DNA from: JAHDVS01 sp964370985
GTDB lineage: Bacteria > Actinomycetota > Thermoleophilia > Gaiellales > Gaiellaceae
Direction of reading: 5' to 3'
Length of the DNA: 64,000 nt
NCBI GenBank assembly: GCA_964370985.1
Contig: CAYJLE010000010.1
Coordinates: 19,520 to 83,519 of the forward strand
Positions within the stretch are counted from its first letter, which is position 1. Each line of letters opens with the position of its first letter. Under the pieces are notes generated by a model. The model saw nothing but the letters and a program-made list of their open reading frames with translations, did not search any database and was not told where the DNA came from. Made by a program: the position numbers and the translations under genes. This document shows positions 33,527-40,473 of the stretch, piece by piece.

Positions 33527-34198
33527 ATGCGGCGCATCTCTGCTCTCACCCTCCTCGTCGTGTTGCTCGCGCCCGGCGCTTCGCTGGGCGCAGCCACCCC
33601 GCTCTCCCCCGTCCCCGGGGCGGTGGTCGAGACCTCCCACCCCGTCTTCACCTGGAGCCTGCCGGCGAGCGAGGAGTCGGACGGGATCTACGTCGCGAAC
33701 GCGCCGGGAACGACGGTCGAGGGCAGGCTCTTCGACGAGAGCCTCGTCGACCTGGACGTCTTCTTCGGCGGCGAGACCTCCTGGTCGCCAAGCTCGCCCC
33801 TGCCCGCCGGAACGTACTGGTGGAACGTCCGGTCGCACGACCTGGACTCCTGGACGAGCTACTACAGCGCCCCGGTGTCGTTCTCGATCCCGCCGCGCGT
33901 GCGGATCGCGTCGGTCAAGGTGCGCCGCTACGGGTTCATCCACAACCTCGACGTCACGGTCGTCTTTGCGGCGAATACCAGCTCCGCGCGCGTCTCGGTC
34001 GCCGCCCGGCGCGGCTCGCGGACCGTCTGGAGCAGGGCCGAGACGTACGACTACGTCTCGATCGGCGGCACCGACACCGCCTACTTCTCCTGGTACACCC
34101 GCGGCCGGATCCGGCCGGGCACGCCGCTCCGGTTGACCGTCACGATCGACGCGGCCGGCGCGCGGGCGTCGGCGACCAAGACCGTCCGCGCCCCGTAG
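33527..34198 (+). CDS. secreted protein with fibronectin/Ig-like fold
   Basis: A 223-residue protein with signal peptide (RRISALTLLVVLLAPGAS, cleavage near LGA) followed by LSPVPGAVVETSHPVFTWSL and LPAGTYWWNVRSHDLDSW, which is the pattern of a fibronectin-III-like domain with buried Trp. A second beta domain follows (VRRYGFIHNLDVTVVFAANT). No Cys. A small hairpin (CGCCGA...TCGGCG, 33405-33422) lies in the 179-bp gap shared with ctaA. Function unknown. Confidence 0.7.
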   Translation: MRRISALTLLVVLLAPGASLGAATPLSPVPGAVVETSHPVFTWSLPASEESDGIYVANAPGTTVEGRLFDESLVDLDVFFGGETSWSPSSPLPAGTYWWNVRSHDLDSWTSYYSAPVSFSIPPRVRIASVKVRRYGFIHNLDVTVVFAANTSSARVSVAARRGSRTVWSRAETYDYVSIGGTDTAYFSWYTRGRIRPGTPLRLTVTIDAAGARASATKTVRAP

Positions 34199-34208
34199 GC
34201 CCGCGGCC

Positions 34209-34856
34209 TCAGTCGCCCCGGGAGCCCCGCCGCGGCTGGCCGCGGGGAACGGGCCGCGGCGAGCGCCACTCCGCCGCCGGGTCGGCGAACAGCGGCTGCT
34301 GGCGCCCACGCTCGTCGCGGGCGGCGAGATCGGCCTCGGTCTCGAGCCGGCCGTCGCCGCGGACGTGGAGGACGTCGACGCCGCGCCCGGCGAGCGCCCG
34401 CCCGACGAGCAGGCGGCGGTGGCAGCCTGCCGGATCCTCCTCGGCGCACATGATCGCGACACGGGCGCGGCCCGCCTCGCCGAGCAGCCGCTCGAGCCCG
34501 GCGGCGAAGAACCGGGTCGAGGCGACTCGTCCGTAAAGGACATGCCCCTCTAGGTCGTAGAGCTCGTCCTCCTCCGGGCGGCCGCCGAGCTCCCCGCCCA
34601 GGTAGAGGTAGCGGATCCCGACCGCCGCCAGGGAGCCCCGCAGGTTGCGGCCGCTCATGTGCGGCGCGTGGCGCGAGTAGGGGGCCGAGCGCACGTCGGC
34701 GACGACCTCGATCCCGTGCAGGCGCAGCAGCTCGAGGAACCGCTCGAGCGGATGGCTCGAGTGGCCGATCGAGTAGACCGCGCTCCCACCCGCGGCCGCG
34801 CGCTCCCCGGCGCGCCCCGCGCGCGTCGGCTCCCCGCTTCGCCCGTGCTCCGTCAC
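34209..34856 (-). CDS. DUF488 family protein
   Basis: A 215-residue cytoplasmic protein of DUF488. The domain opens YSIGHSSHPLERFLELLRLH and VVADVRSAPYSRHAPHM, then AIMCAEEDPAGCHRRLL with the conserved Cys-x-E and CHR. The GTG at 34856 adds a short Arg/Gly-rich head; the true start could be nearer SAVYSIGHS. Function of the family is not established. The C-terminal tail is Pro/Arg-rich. Confidence 0.85.
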   Translation of the reverse strand: MTEHGRSGEPTRAGRAGERAAAGGSAVYSIGHSSHPLERFLELLRLHGIEVVADVRSAPYSRHAPHMSGRNLRGSLAAVGIRYLYLGGELGGRPEEDELYDLEGHVLYGRVASTRFFAAGLERLLGEAGRARVAIMCAEEDPAGCHRRLLVGRALAGRGVDVLHVRGDGRLETEADLAARDERGRQQPLFADPAAEWRSPRPVPRGQPRRGSRGD

Positions 34857-34874
34857 GGTCCCCCGAAGCGTACG

Positions 34875-35144
34875 CTGCCGGCGAGCGGCCCGTTCTACTC
34901 GACCCTCGTCGCCCGCGACTTCGAGCACGGCGTCGTCCTCGCCGTCAACCACTCCGGCGACTCCGACTCGACCGGCGCGATCGCCGGCGCCTTCCTCGGC
35001 ACCCGGCTCGGCGCCGCCGCGATCCCCGACCGCTGGCTCGCCGACCTCGAGCTGCGCGACGAGATCGAGACGGTCGCCCGCGACCTTGCCGCGCACTTCG
35101 ACGGCGAGGCCGCCGGCGACCTGGAGCGCTACCCGCCCTGGTAA
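34875..35144 (+). pseudogene. C-terminal remnant of an ADP-ribosylglycohydrolase
   Basis: An open stretch of about 90 codons ending TAA at 35144 reads FYSTLVARDFEHGVVLAVNH, SGDSDSTGAIAGAFLG, IPDRWLADLELRDEIETVAR. This matches the C-terminal end of the ADP-ribosylglycohydrolase family, including the metal-binding DxDST motif. The N-terminal two-thirds (about 200 residues with the first metal motif) is absent; upstream lies the divergent DUF488 start at 34856. It is therefore a truncated, probably inactive leftover. Confidence 0.75.
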
Positions 35145-35164
35145 GCCGGCCGGGCGCGGGCCCG

Positions 35165-35560
35165 CTACCGCACCGCGGTCGCCTCGATCTCGACGAGGAG
35201 CTCGGGGTACGCGAGCCGGGCGACGCCGAGCAGCGTGGCCGCCGGCATGACGCCGGCCGCCGCGAGCGGGCCGGCGAAGACGTCGTTGTGAGCGAGGAAG
35301 GCGTCGACGTCGGTGGTGTAGATGGTCAGGCGCACGACGTCGGCGAGGCTCATCCCGCCGCCGGCGAGCACGGCCTCGAGGTTGTCGAGAGCGAGCGCGA
35401 TCTGGGCTGCCATGTCGCCGGGATGCTGCGGCGCGCCGTCGGCGTCGGAGGCAATCTGGCCGGAGACGACGAGCATCCGCTCGAAGCCCTCGACGAGCTC
35501 GGCCTGGTTGAATCCGTACTGCTGCGACCACGGCCACGGGTTCACTGCGGTGCGTTTCAT
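35165..35560 (-). CDS. RidA/YjgF/Rid-family protein
   Basis: A 131-residue Rid-fold protein. ATG 35560 gives RTAVNPWPWSQQYGFNQAEL, followed by MLVVSGQIASDADG, HPGDMAAQIALALDNLEAVL, DVVRLTIYTTDVDAFL and PAATLLGVARLAYPELLVEI. RidA members hydrolyse reactive enamine/imine intermediates. The Arg of the RidA active site (usually in the R-[VA]-x2-V-A-x-LP segment) falls here in GVARLAYP, consistent with one of the Rid subfamilies rather than archetypal RidA. Confidence 0.88.
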   Translation of the reverse strand: MKRTAVNPWPWSQQYGFNQAELVEGFERMLVVSGQIASDADGAPQHPGDMAAQIALALDNLEAVLAGGGMSLADVVRLTIYTTDVDAFLAHNDVFAGPLAAAGVMPAATLLGVARLAYPELLVEIEATAVR

Positions 35561-36391
35561 CCGGATCGTCCCTTCGGGAGAGGTTGACACTAGGACCGCG
35601 AATCCTGCCATGCTTCCTCCCGGCCCGGCACGCTCGCGCGTCTCGCCGGCGTCACCGCCCTCCTCCACGACCCTCGAGCGCCTTGCGGAGACCCCGGCCG
35701 CACCGACCGGTCCCCCTGGAGATCCGGGCGGCGGGAGCCACGCGGAAGGATCTTGGCCGTCCCCGGCGCCCGTCAACCGGCTCCTCGAGCCACGTCCGGC
35801 GGAGCTCGCGGGCGTCCCGCTCGACTCCCCCCTCGCCACCGACGACCTCCTCGTCGCCGGGCTCCGCACCACCGGGCGCTGTGTCAGGGTCGAGCTCACG
35901 GTCGCGTCCCACCGCTTCGACGCGCCGGTCTGGTTCTGCGGCCCCTGGCCGTTCGGCTTCGGCTCCTCGGGCAGGAGGGCTTCTTCCGCTTCTTCCGCGT
36001 CACCGTCTGCGCGGCGCACGATTGGGTCGAGCTCGTGCAAGAGCCAGCAGCGGCCGACGGGCCGTGACGATCGACCCGAACGACAGCCGACCAGAAGGAC
36101 CCCGTCGCCAACCGGGCCTCCGTCGACGGTAAGCCCCGGACCCGGACGCGGGGTCAACGGACGCTCCGACCATTCCCCCCTCGAGCTTGCGCCGCCGGCA
36201 CCCGTCACACCGGGCGCGCCGCCGTCATCGAGCGCGCCCTCCGCCACGCCCCCGGCAAACGGGCGTCGGACGTGACGGCGCGATCGGGACCAGGGATCCC
36301 TTCGGGCAGGCGCCGGGCGCATCCACCCCGCTGCCGACGCCCCCGCCGGCCCCGGGTTCCGTCCGGCGGGCCCGCTACGCTGTTGGCAGTT
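35561..36391. other. 831-bp gap without an intact gene
   Basis: Between RidA and the HNH gene no convincing intact gene is seen. All long open frames are Pro/Arg/Ser-rich and look like GC-skew artefacts, except the broken frame at 35772-36066 described separately. No tRNA or clear repeat was recognised. Confidence 0.6.
35772..36066 (+). pseudogene. possible frameshifted gene fragment
   Basis: In one frame from 35772 the text is protein-like (VNRLLEPRPAELAGVPLDSP, then VRVELTVASHRFDAPVWFCG and PWPFGF). At about 35960 this degrades to Ser/Arg repeats, while the next frame becomes protein-like (LLGQEGFFRFFRVTVCAAHD, then WVELVQEP) and ends at TGA 36066. A one-base shift would join them. No family recognised; it could also be chance. 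Confidence 0.3.
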
Positions 36392-37603
36392 ATGGCAACG
36401 CCTTGTGATGTGGATCTCGGCTCGCTCAGCCTCGACGAGCTCGAGGCGGAGCTGGCGACGCTCGCCTCGCACCTGTACGCAGGCACCTGCCGCTGGCTCG
36501 AGCTGGTCTGCGAGCTCGACCGCCGCAGCGGCTGGGCAGGATCGGGCCGCGCGTCGCTTTCGGAGTGGCTCGCCTGGCGCTGCGCGCTCACCCCGAGAGC
36601 CGCCCGCGAGCACGTCCGGGTCGCCCGCCGCCTGCCCGAGCTCCCGCTCGTCCATGCCGCGTTCGCCCGTGGGGAGCTCTCCTACGCGAAGGTGCGCGCC
36701 CTCACCCGGGTCGCGAGCGCCGCCAACGAGGAGGAGCTGCTCGACCTCGCCGCGGGCTTGACCGCGGCCCAGCTCGAGCGGGCGGTCAGCGCCTACCGGC
36801 GTGTCACGACCGCCGAGGCCCGCGACCTCCAGGAGAGCACCTACCTGGCCGTCTCCTGGGAGCCGGACGGGTCGCTCAGCCTGCGCGGCCGGCTTGCCCC
36901 CGAGGACGGGGCGCTGCTCCTCAGGGCGCTCGAGGCGATGCGGGATGCCCGCTGGCGGGAGGAGCGCGGTTCCGCGGAACCGCGGCCCGCCCGCCAGGCA
37001 ACCAACGCCGAAGCGCTCGTCGCCGTCGCAGACGCAGCCCTCGCCCACGAGGGCGCCGGCCGCCCGGGCGGCGAGCGCTACCAGATCGTCGTTCACACGG
37101 ACGAGAGCGCGCTTGCCCACGACAGCGAGGGCGGCTGCCAGCTCGACGACGGCCCCGCCCTCGCCGCCGAGACCGCCCGCCGCCTCGCCTGCGACGCCTC
37201 GATCACCCGAAACGGGCGGAAAACCCGGACGATCCCGCCGCCGCTACGCCGCGCCCTGAAGACCCGAGACCGAGGCTGCCGCTTCCCCGGCTGCGACAAC
37301 CGTCGCTTCCTCGACGCCCACCACCTCCACCACTGGGCCAGAGGCGGCCCCACCACCCTCACGAACCTCGTCCTGCTCTGCCGCCGCCACCACCAGCTCG
37401 TCCACGAAGGCGGCTGGCACATCGACCAGCGGGCGCGCTTCCACGACCCCCGCGGACACCCACTCCCCGCCGCGCCCCCGCTCCCCCGCGGCCACCCAGA
37501 CCAGCTCCCCGGGCGAAACGGCGACCCCCTCCACCTCGCCGACGCCGTCCACGCGCTGCTCGCGATCTCGCCCTACCGCGTGGCCTTCGCGACACCGAGC
37601 TGA
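36392..37603 (+). CDS. HNH endonuclease-domain protein of the 13E12/DUF222 type
   Basis: A 403-residue protein. The N-terminal DUF222 region (LSLDELEAELATLASHLYAG, SEWLAWRCALTPRAAREHVR, YAKVRALTRVA) leads to a C-terminal HNH nuclease: RALKTRDRGCRFPGCDNRRF, then LDAHHLHHWARGGPTTLTNL and CRRHHQLVHEGGW, with CxxC and HH metal residues intact. Such genes occur in many copies per actinobacterial genome and behave like mobile or repetitive sequence. ATG 36392 is chosen because similarity begins at DLGSLSLDEL. Confidence 0.9.
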   Translation: MATPCDVDLGSLSLDELEAELATLASHLYAGTCRWLELVCELDRRSGWAGSGRASLSEWLAWRCALTPRAAREHVRVARRLPELPLVHAAFARGELSYAKVRALTRVASAANEEELLDLAAGLTAAQLERAVSAYRRVTTAEARDLQESTYLAVSWEPDGSLSLRGRLAPEDGALLLRALEAMRDARWREERGSAEPRPARQATNAEALVAVADAALAHEGAGRPGGERYQIVVHTDESALAHDSEGGCQLDDGPALAAETARRLACDASITRNGRKTRTIPPPLRRALKTRDRGCRFPGCDNRRFLDAHHLHHWARGGPTTLTNLVLLCRRHHQLVHEGGWHIDQRARFHDPRGHPLPAAPPLPRGHPDQLPGRNGDPLHLADAVHALLAISPYRVAFATPS

Positions 37604-38015
37604 AGGGTGCGGCCTCGGCGAACTCGGGCTCTTGAACGACTGGGTCGCGGATATCGCCAATCTCACGTGTCCTCGCCCGCCACGACCGAGAGCGAGCATG
37701 GTACGACCAGTGGATCGCAAGCGTTGATCTCGCCTGAGGGCGCCGTCTGGATCGTCGCGGTAGCGATTCGGGAGGTCGGGCGATGGTGACGGGAATGGCC
37801 AGGCTCACCGAGTACCCGATGCCCGGCCCGGACGATGCGATCTTCGGGACGGTGACGGCGGGCTCGGCGCGCGTTGCGAAGCCGCCCGAGCCCTCCGCCG
37901 GCGACACCGGCAAGGATGCCCGCGGGCCGGGCGAGTCTGGCATACTGGCCGGCGCAGACGAAAACGAGGGGTCGCCCGTTCTGCGGTCGCTGCGGGGGCT
38001 CCGCTGCGTACAGCC
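37604..38015. other. 412-bp intergenic region upstream of the Rpf-like gene
   Basis: No protein-like frame is convincing. The short frame from 37783 runs into the next gene and has biased composition. Upstream of the Rpf-like gene in many actinobacteria lies a c-di-AMP riboswitch; I looked for one here and could not match its core. Nothing else recognised. Confidence 0.5.
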
Positions 38016-38516
38016 ATGAGATGCACGAGACTCACGTCCGCGTTGCTTGCCGTCGGCGTCGCCGCCGCGCTCGCGGCTCCGGCCTCCGCGCATCGCACCG
38101 ACCCGCTCGACCTCGTCCACGAGATCGAGCACGCGATCGCCGACACGAACAACCTCCGCGAGGATCGAGGCCTACCTGGGTTCCCGGTCGACCTCACCCA
38201 TCAGGAGGCGACCGACGAGGCGGTGCTGCTCGAGACGCTCAGGCTCTGGAACAAGCGCTTCAACCGGAACCTGAAGAAGAGCTTCTGGTGGGAGCTCGCG
38301 CTCTGCGAATCCGACGGGAACTGGTCGATGAAGAACGAGTACCACGGCGGGCTGTCGTTCCACCCGAGGACCTGGGCCGCCTACCGGTCGAAGCAGCTCC
38401 CGAAGTACGCGTACCTCGCCACCCCGGCCGAGCAGATCCGCGTCGCCCGCAAGGTCCAGGCCGACCAGGGCTGGGAGGCCTGGCCCACCTGCAGCCTGAG
38501 AGCCGGCTTGCGCTGA
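38016..38516 (+). CDS. resuscitation-promoting-factor-like lytic transglycosylase
   Basis: A 166-residue secreted protein: signal peptide (TRLTSALLAVGVAAALAAP, cleavage after ASA), a helical linker (HEIEHAIADTNNLREDRGLP), and a C-terminal transglycosylase-like domain KSFWWELALCESDGNWSMKN, GGLSFHPRTWAAYRSKQLP, EQIRVARKVQADQGWEAWPT. The Glu of CESDGNW is the expected catalytic acid and the two Cys (LCESD, PTCS) form the usual disulfide. Such enzymes cleave peptidoglycan glycan chains and promote regrowth. Confidence 0.88.
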   Translation: MRCTRLTSALLAVGVAAALAAPASAHRTDPLDLVHEIEHAIADTNNLREDRGLPGFPVDLTHQEATDEAVLLETLRLWNKRFNRNLKKSFWWELALCESDGNWSMKNEYHGGLSFHPRTWAAYRSKQLPKYAYLATPAEQIRVARKVQADQGWEAWPTCSLRAGLR

Positions 38517-38527
38517 CGCAACCCCGA

Positions 38528-38549
38528 CTACCGCCGCGCGCGGCGGTAG
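38528..38549. repeat. 22-bp perfect palindrome between two secreted-protein genes
   Basis: CTACCGCCGCG followed by its exact reverse complement occupies 38528-38549, starting 12 bp after the Rpf-like stop and ending 1 bp before the GTG of the nuclease gene. No U-tract follows. It could terminate or stabilise the upstream transcript, or occlude the next ribosome-binding site. Confidence 0.6.
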
Positions 38550-38550
38550 C

Positions 38551-39459
38551 GTGAGGGCCGTGAAACCGCTGTTCGCCGCGCTCTGCGCTCTCGCGCTCGC
38601 CGCCTGCACGGGCGACGGGCCGAACGAGCAGGCCGCGCCCCCGGCGGACAGCGGGACTCCGGGGACCGGCGCTGCCGTGACCGCGACTCGTGAGCCGACG
38701 TTCGTGGTCGCGAGGATCGCCGACGGCGACACGATCGAGCTCGAGGGCGGACGCCGGGTACGGCTTCTCCAGATCGACGCCCCCGAGCTCACAGACGAGT
38801 GCTACGGGCAGGAGGCGGCCGCGGTTCTGCGCGAGCTGCTGGAGCCGGGCGACCCGGTCACGCTCGAGCGCGACCTCGGGCTCGACGACGTCGACGAGCA
38901 CGGTCGGCTGCTGCGCTACGTCCATAGCGGGCCACGCAACCTGAACGTCCTGCTCGTCCGCCGCGGCGCCGCAACCCCCTATTTCTACCGGGGCGAGCGC
39001 GGCGAGTACGCCGACCGCCTCATCCGGGCTGCGAAGCGGGCACGGGCGGGGAAGCGCGGCCTCTGGGGTGCCTGCCCGGGCACCCCGCTCGACCCGCTGC
39101 GCGCCGCAGCAACCGGCCCCGCGACCGAGCCGACAGCCGCGACCTGCCCCGGAGCCGTACCCTGGGCCGAGGCGCGCGGCCACATCGGCGAGCGAGTCAC
39201 CGTGCGCGGGCGCGTCGCCGGCACCGAGTATGCGCGGGACGCGGATGGCCAGCCGACCTTCCTGAACCTCGGCCGCGACTACCCGGATCCCGGGCGGGTC
39301 ACCGTCGTCATCTGGGGCAGGGACCGCGGCCGCTTCCCCGGGCCGCCCGAGACCGTCTACGCGGGCCGGACGATCTGCGCGACCGGGACGCTCGAGCTCT
39401 ACGATGACGTCCCGGAGCTCGAGATCTCCGCCTCGACGCAGATCGAGGTCGTCGAGTAA
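38551..39459 (+). CDS. lipoprotein with thermonuclease and OB-fold domains
   Basis: A 302-residue lipoprotein: signal with lipobox LALAACTG, linker, then a staphylococcal-nuclease domain (FVVARIADGDTIELEGGRRV, RLLQIDAPELTDECYGQEA, DEHGRLLRYVHSG, LLVRRGAATPYFY) holding the catalytic Arg/Glu region. From residue 195 a second domain follows (CPGAVPWAEARGHIGERVTV, then FLNLGRDYPDPGRVTVVIWG and VYAGRTICATGTLELYDDVP), an OB-type nucleic-acid fold as seen in extracellular nucleases. GTG 38551 versus GTG 38560 is uncertain. Confidence 0.85.
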   Translation: MRAVKPLFAALCALALAACTGDGPNEQAAPPADSGTPGTGAAVTATREPTFVVARIADGDTIELEGGRRVRLLQIDAPELTDECYGQEAAAVLRELLEPGDPVTLERDLGLDDVDEHGRLLRYVHSGPRNLNVLLVRRGAATPYFYRGERGEYADRLIRAAKRARAGKRGLWGACPGTPLDPLRAAATGPATEPTAATCPGAVPWAEARGHIGERVTVRGRVAGTEYARDADGQPTFLNLGRDYPDPGRVTVVIWGRDRGRFPGPPETVYAGRTICATGTLELYDDVPELEISASTQIEVVE

Positions 39460-39491
39460 TCCGGGGCGGCCCCGGCTCCGTAGACCGGGTG

Positions 39492-39611
39492 ATGATCGAG
39501 CAACGACCCAGGACGAAAGCAGCCTCTCTCAACCCCGTTCCCGTTCTCGCCCTCTCCTTCCTGGTGGGAAAGCTCACCGTCACCCTCGTCCTGGTCATCT
39601 CGCAGCTCTAG
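39492..39611 (+). CDS. very small membrane protein candidate (39 residues)
   Basis: ATG at 39492, preceded by an in-frame GTG, gives a 39-residue frame: a basic head (MIEQRPRTKAASLNP) and one hydrophobic helix (VPVLALSFLVGKLTVTLVLV) ending ISQL. The plan is that of a single-pass small protein. Its 3' end overlaps the CbiX fragment tail by 17 bp. It may also be chance, since no homologue is known to me and no clear ribosome-binding site is seen. Confidence 0.35.
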   Translation: MIEQRPRTKAASLNPVPVLALSFLVGKLTVTLVLVISQL

Positions 39612-39831
39612 CCGACGCAGCCGCGGGCCGGGCTCCCCCTTCCCGGCCCGTGGCTGCGTCAACGGCGATCTCCCGCAACGCCTCGAAGAGCGTCGGCTCC
39701 GCCGACTCCATGTAGGCGAGCCGCACGCGCTCCCGCCCGGCCTCGGCGGCGACCTCGTCGGCGAGCCGCTCGAACGGCGCGCGCCAGCGCGGGTCCGGGG
39801 ATCCGTGCGCGAACAGGACGAGCCGCTCCAC
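39595..39831 (-). pseudogene. truncated sirohydrochlorin chelatase (CbiX) N-terminus
   Basis: A 78-residue frame starting GTG at 39831 reads ERLVLFAHGSPDPRWRAPFE, RLADEVAAEAG, VRLAYMESAEPTLFEALREI. This is the N-terminal third of CbiX/CbiK chelatases, with the metal-binding His of AHGS. After residue 60 similarity stops in a Gly/Ala/Arg tail, and no other frame downstream continues with the family's next block. About 50-60 residues of the core domain are missing, so it is probably inactive. Confidence 0.65.
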
Positions 39832-39862
39832 CCCTTCATCCTAGGGGCCTACAATCGACGCA

Positions 39863-40309
39863 GTGAGCTTCACGCTGACGAGCCCCGCGTTCGCGGACGG
39901 CGAGCCGCTCCCGCAGCGCCACACGGGCGAGGGGAAGGACACGTCGCCGCCGCTCGCCTGGAGCGACGCGCCCCCCGGGACGCGCTCGCTCGCGCTGATC
40001 GTGGACGACCCCGACGCTCCGAGGGGGCTGTTCACGCACTGGCTCGCGTGGAACCTCGACCCGACCGCGGGCGGCCTGCGTGAGGGGGAGCGGCCGCGCA
40101 GCGAGGGCCTGAACGACTTCCCGAAGGTCGGCTACGGGGGCCCGCTGCCGCCGCGCGGGCACGGGCGACACCGTTACGTGTTCCACCTGCACGCGCTCGA
40201 CACGCGGCTCGAGCTGCCGCGGGGCGCCACCCGCCTCGAGCTCGAGAGTGCGCTCGCGGGACACGTGCTCGCGAGCTGCGAGCTGGTCGGGACGTACGAG
40301 CGGCCCTAG
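39863..40309 (+). CDS. YbhB/YbcL-family (PEBP/Raf kinase inhibitor-like) protein
   Basis: A 148-residue cytoplasmic protein. FTLTSPAFADGEPLPQRHTG, PPLAWSDAPPGTRSLALIVD, DPDAPRGLFTHWLAWNLDP, GGPLPPRGHGRHRYVFHLHA are the PEBP ligand-pocket motifs (DPDAP, HW, GHGRHRY). Bacterial function is unknown. The stop codon TAG at 40307-40309 coincides with the CTAG at the edge of the palindromic element that follows, so its 3' end was probably set by that insertion. Confidence 0.9.
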   Translation: MSFTLTSPAFADGEPLPQRHTGEGKDTSPPLAWSDAPPGTRSLALIVDDPDAPRGLFTHWLAWNLDPTAGGLREGERPRSEGLNDFPKVGYGGPLPPRGHGRHRYVFHLHALDTRLELPRGATRLELESALAGHVLASCELVGTYERP

Positions 40310-40473
40310 GGCTCTGTCCGGGGAATACGGCGCGCTCTGACGGCTGCGAAGCGTCGCATCGCGGCGTCCTCGGTCGCGCCGATATTTGCCCAATATCGCC
40401 GCTCCCTGCGTCCTTGCGCTGCTCGCTTCTCGCGCGTCAGGAGCATCACCCTATTCCCCGGGCAGCGCCCTAG
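40306..40473. mobile_element. MITE-like palindromic element with CTAG ends
   Basis: Terminal inverted repeats of 21 bp (40306-40326 and 40453-40473) match at 19 of 21 positions, ending CTAGGGC...GCCCTAG and sharing CCGGGGAAT. CTAG at both ends is a likely 4-bp target duplication, as made by some IS5-group transposases. The 160-bp interior is itself an imperfect palindrome centred on the stem-loop GATATT-TGCCC-AATATC (40381-40397). It encodes no transposase. Both flanking genes stop on its CTAG bases. Confidence 0.7.

Noticed and set aside
37604..38015. Possible c-di-AMP riboswitch before the Rpf-like gene
   Set aside because: The gene context fits, but I could not align the conserved core sequences of that riboswitch here.
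40381..40397. The GATATT-TGCCC-AATATC stem as a terminator
   Set aside because: It has no U-tract and sits at the exact centre of a larger palindromic element, so it is more likely part of that element.
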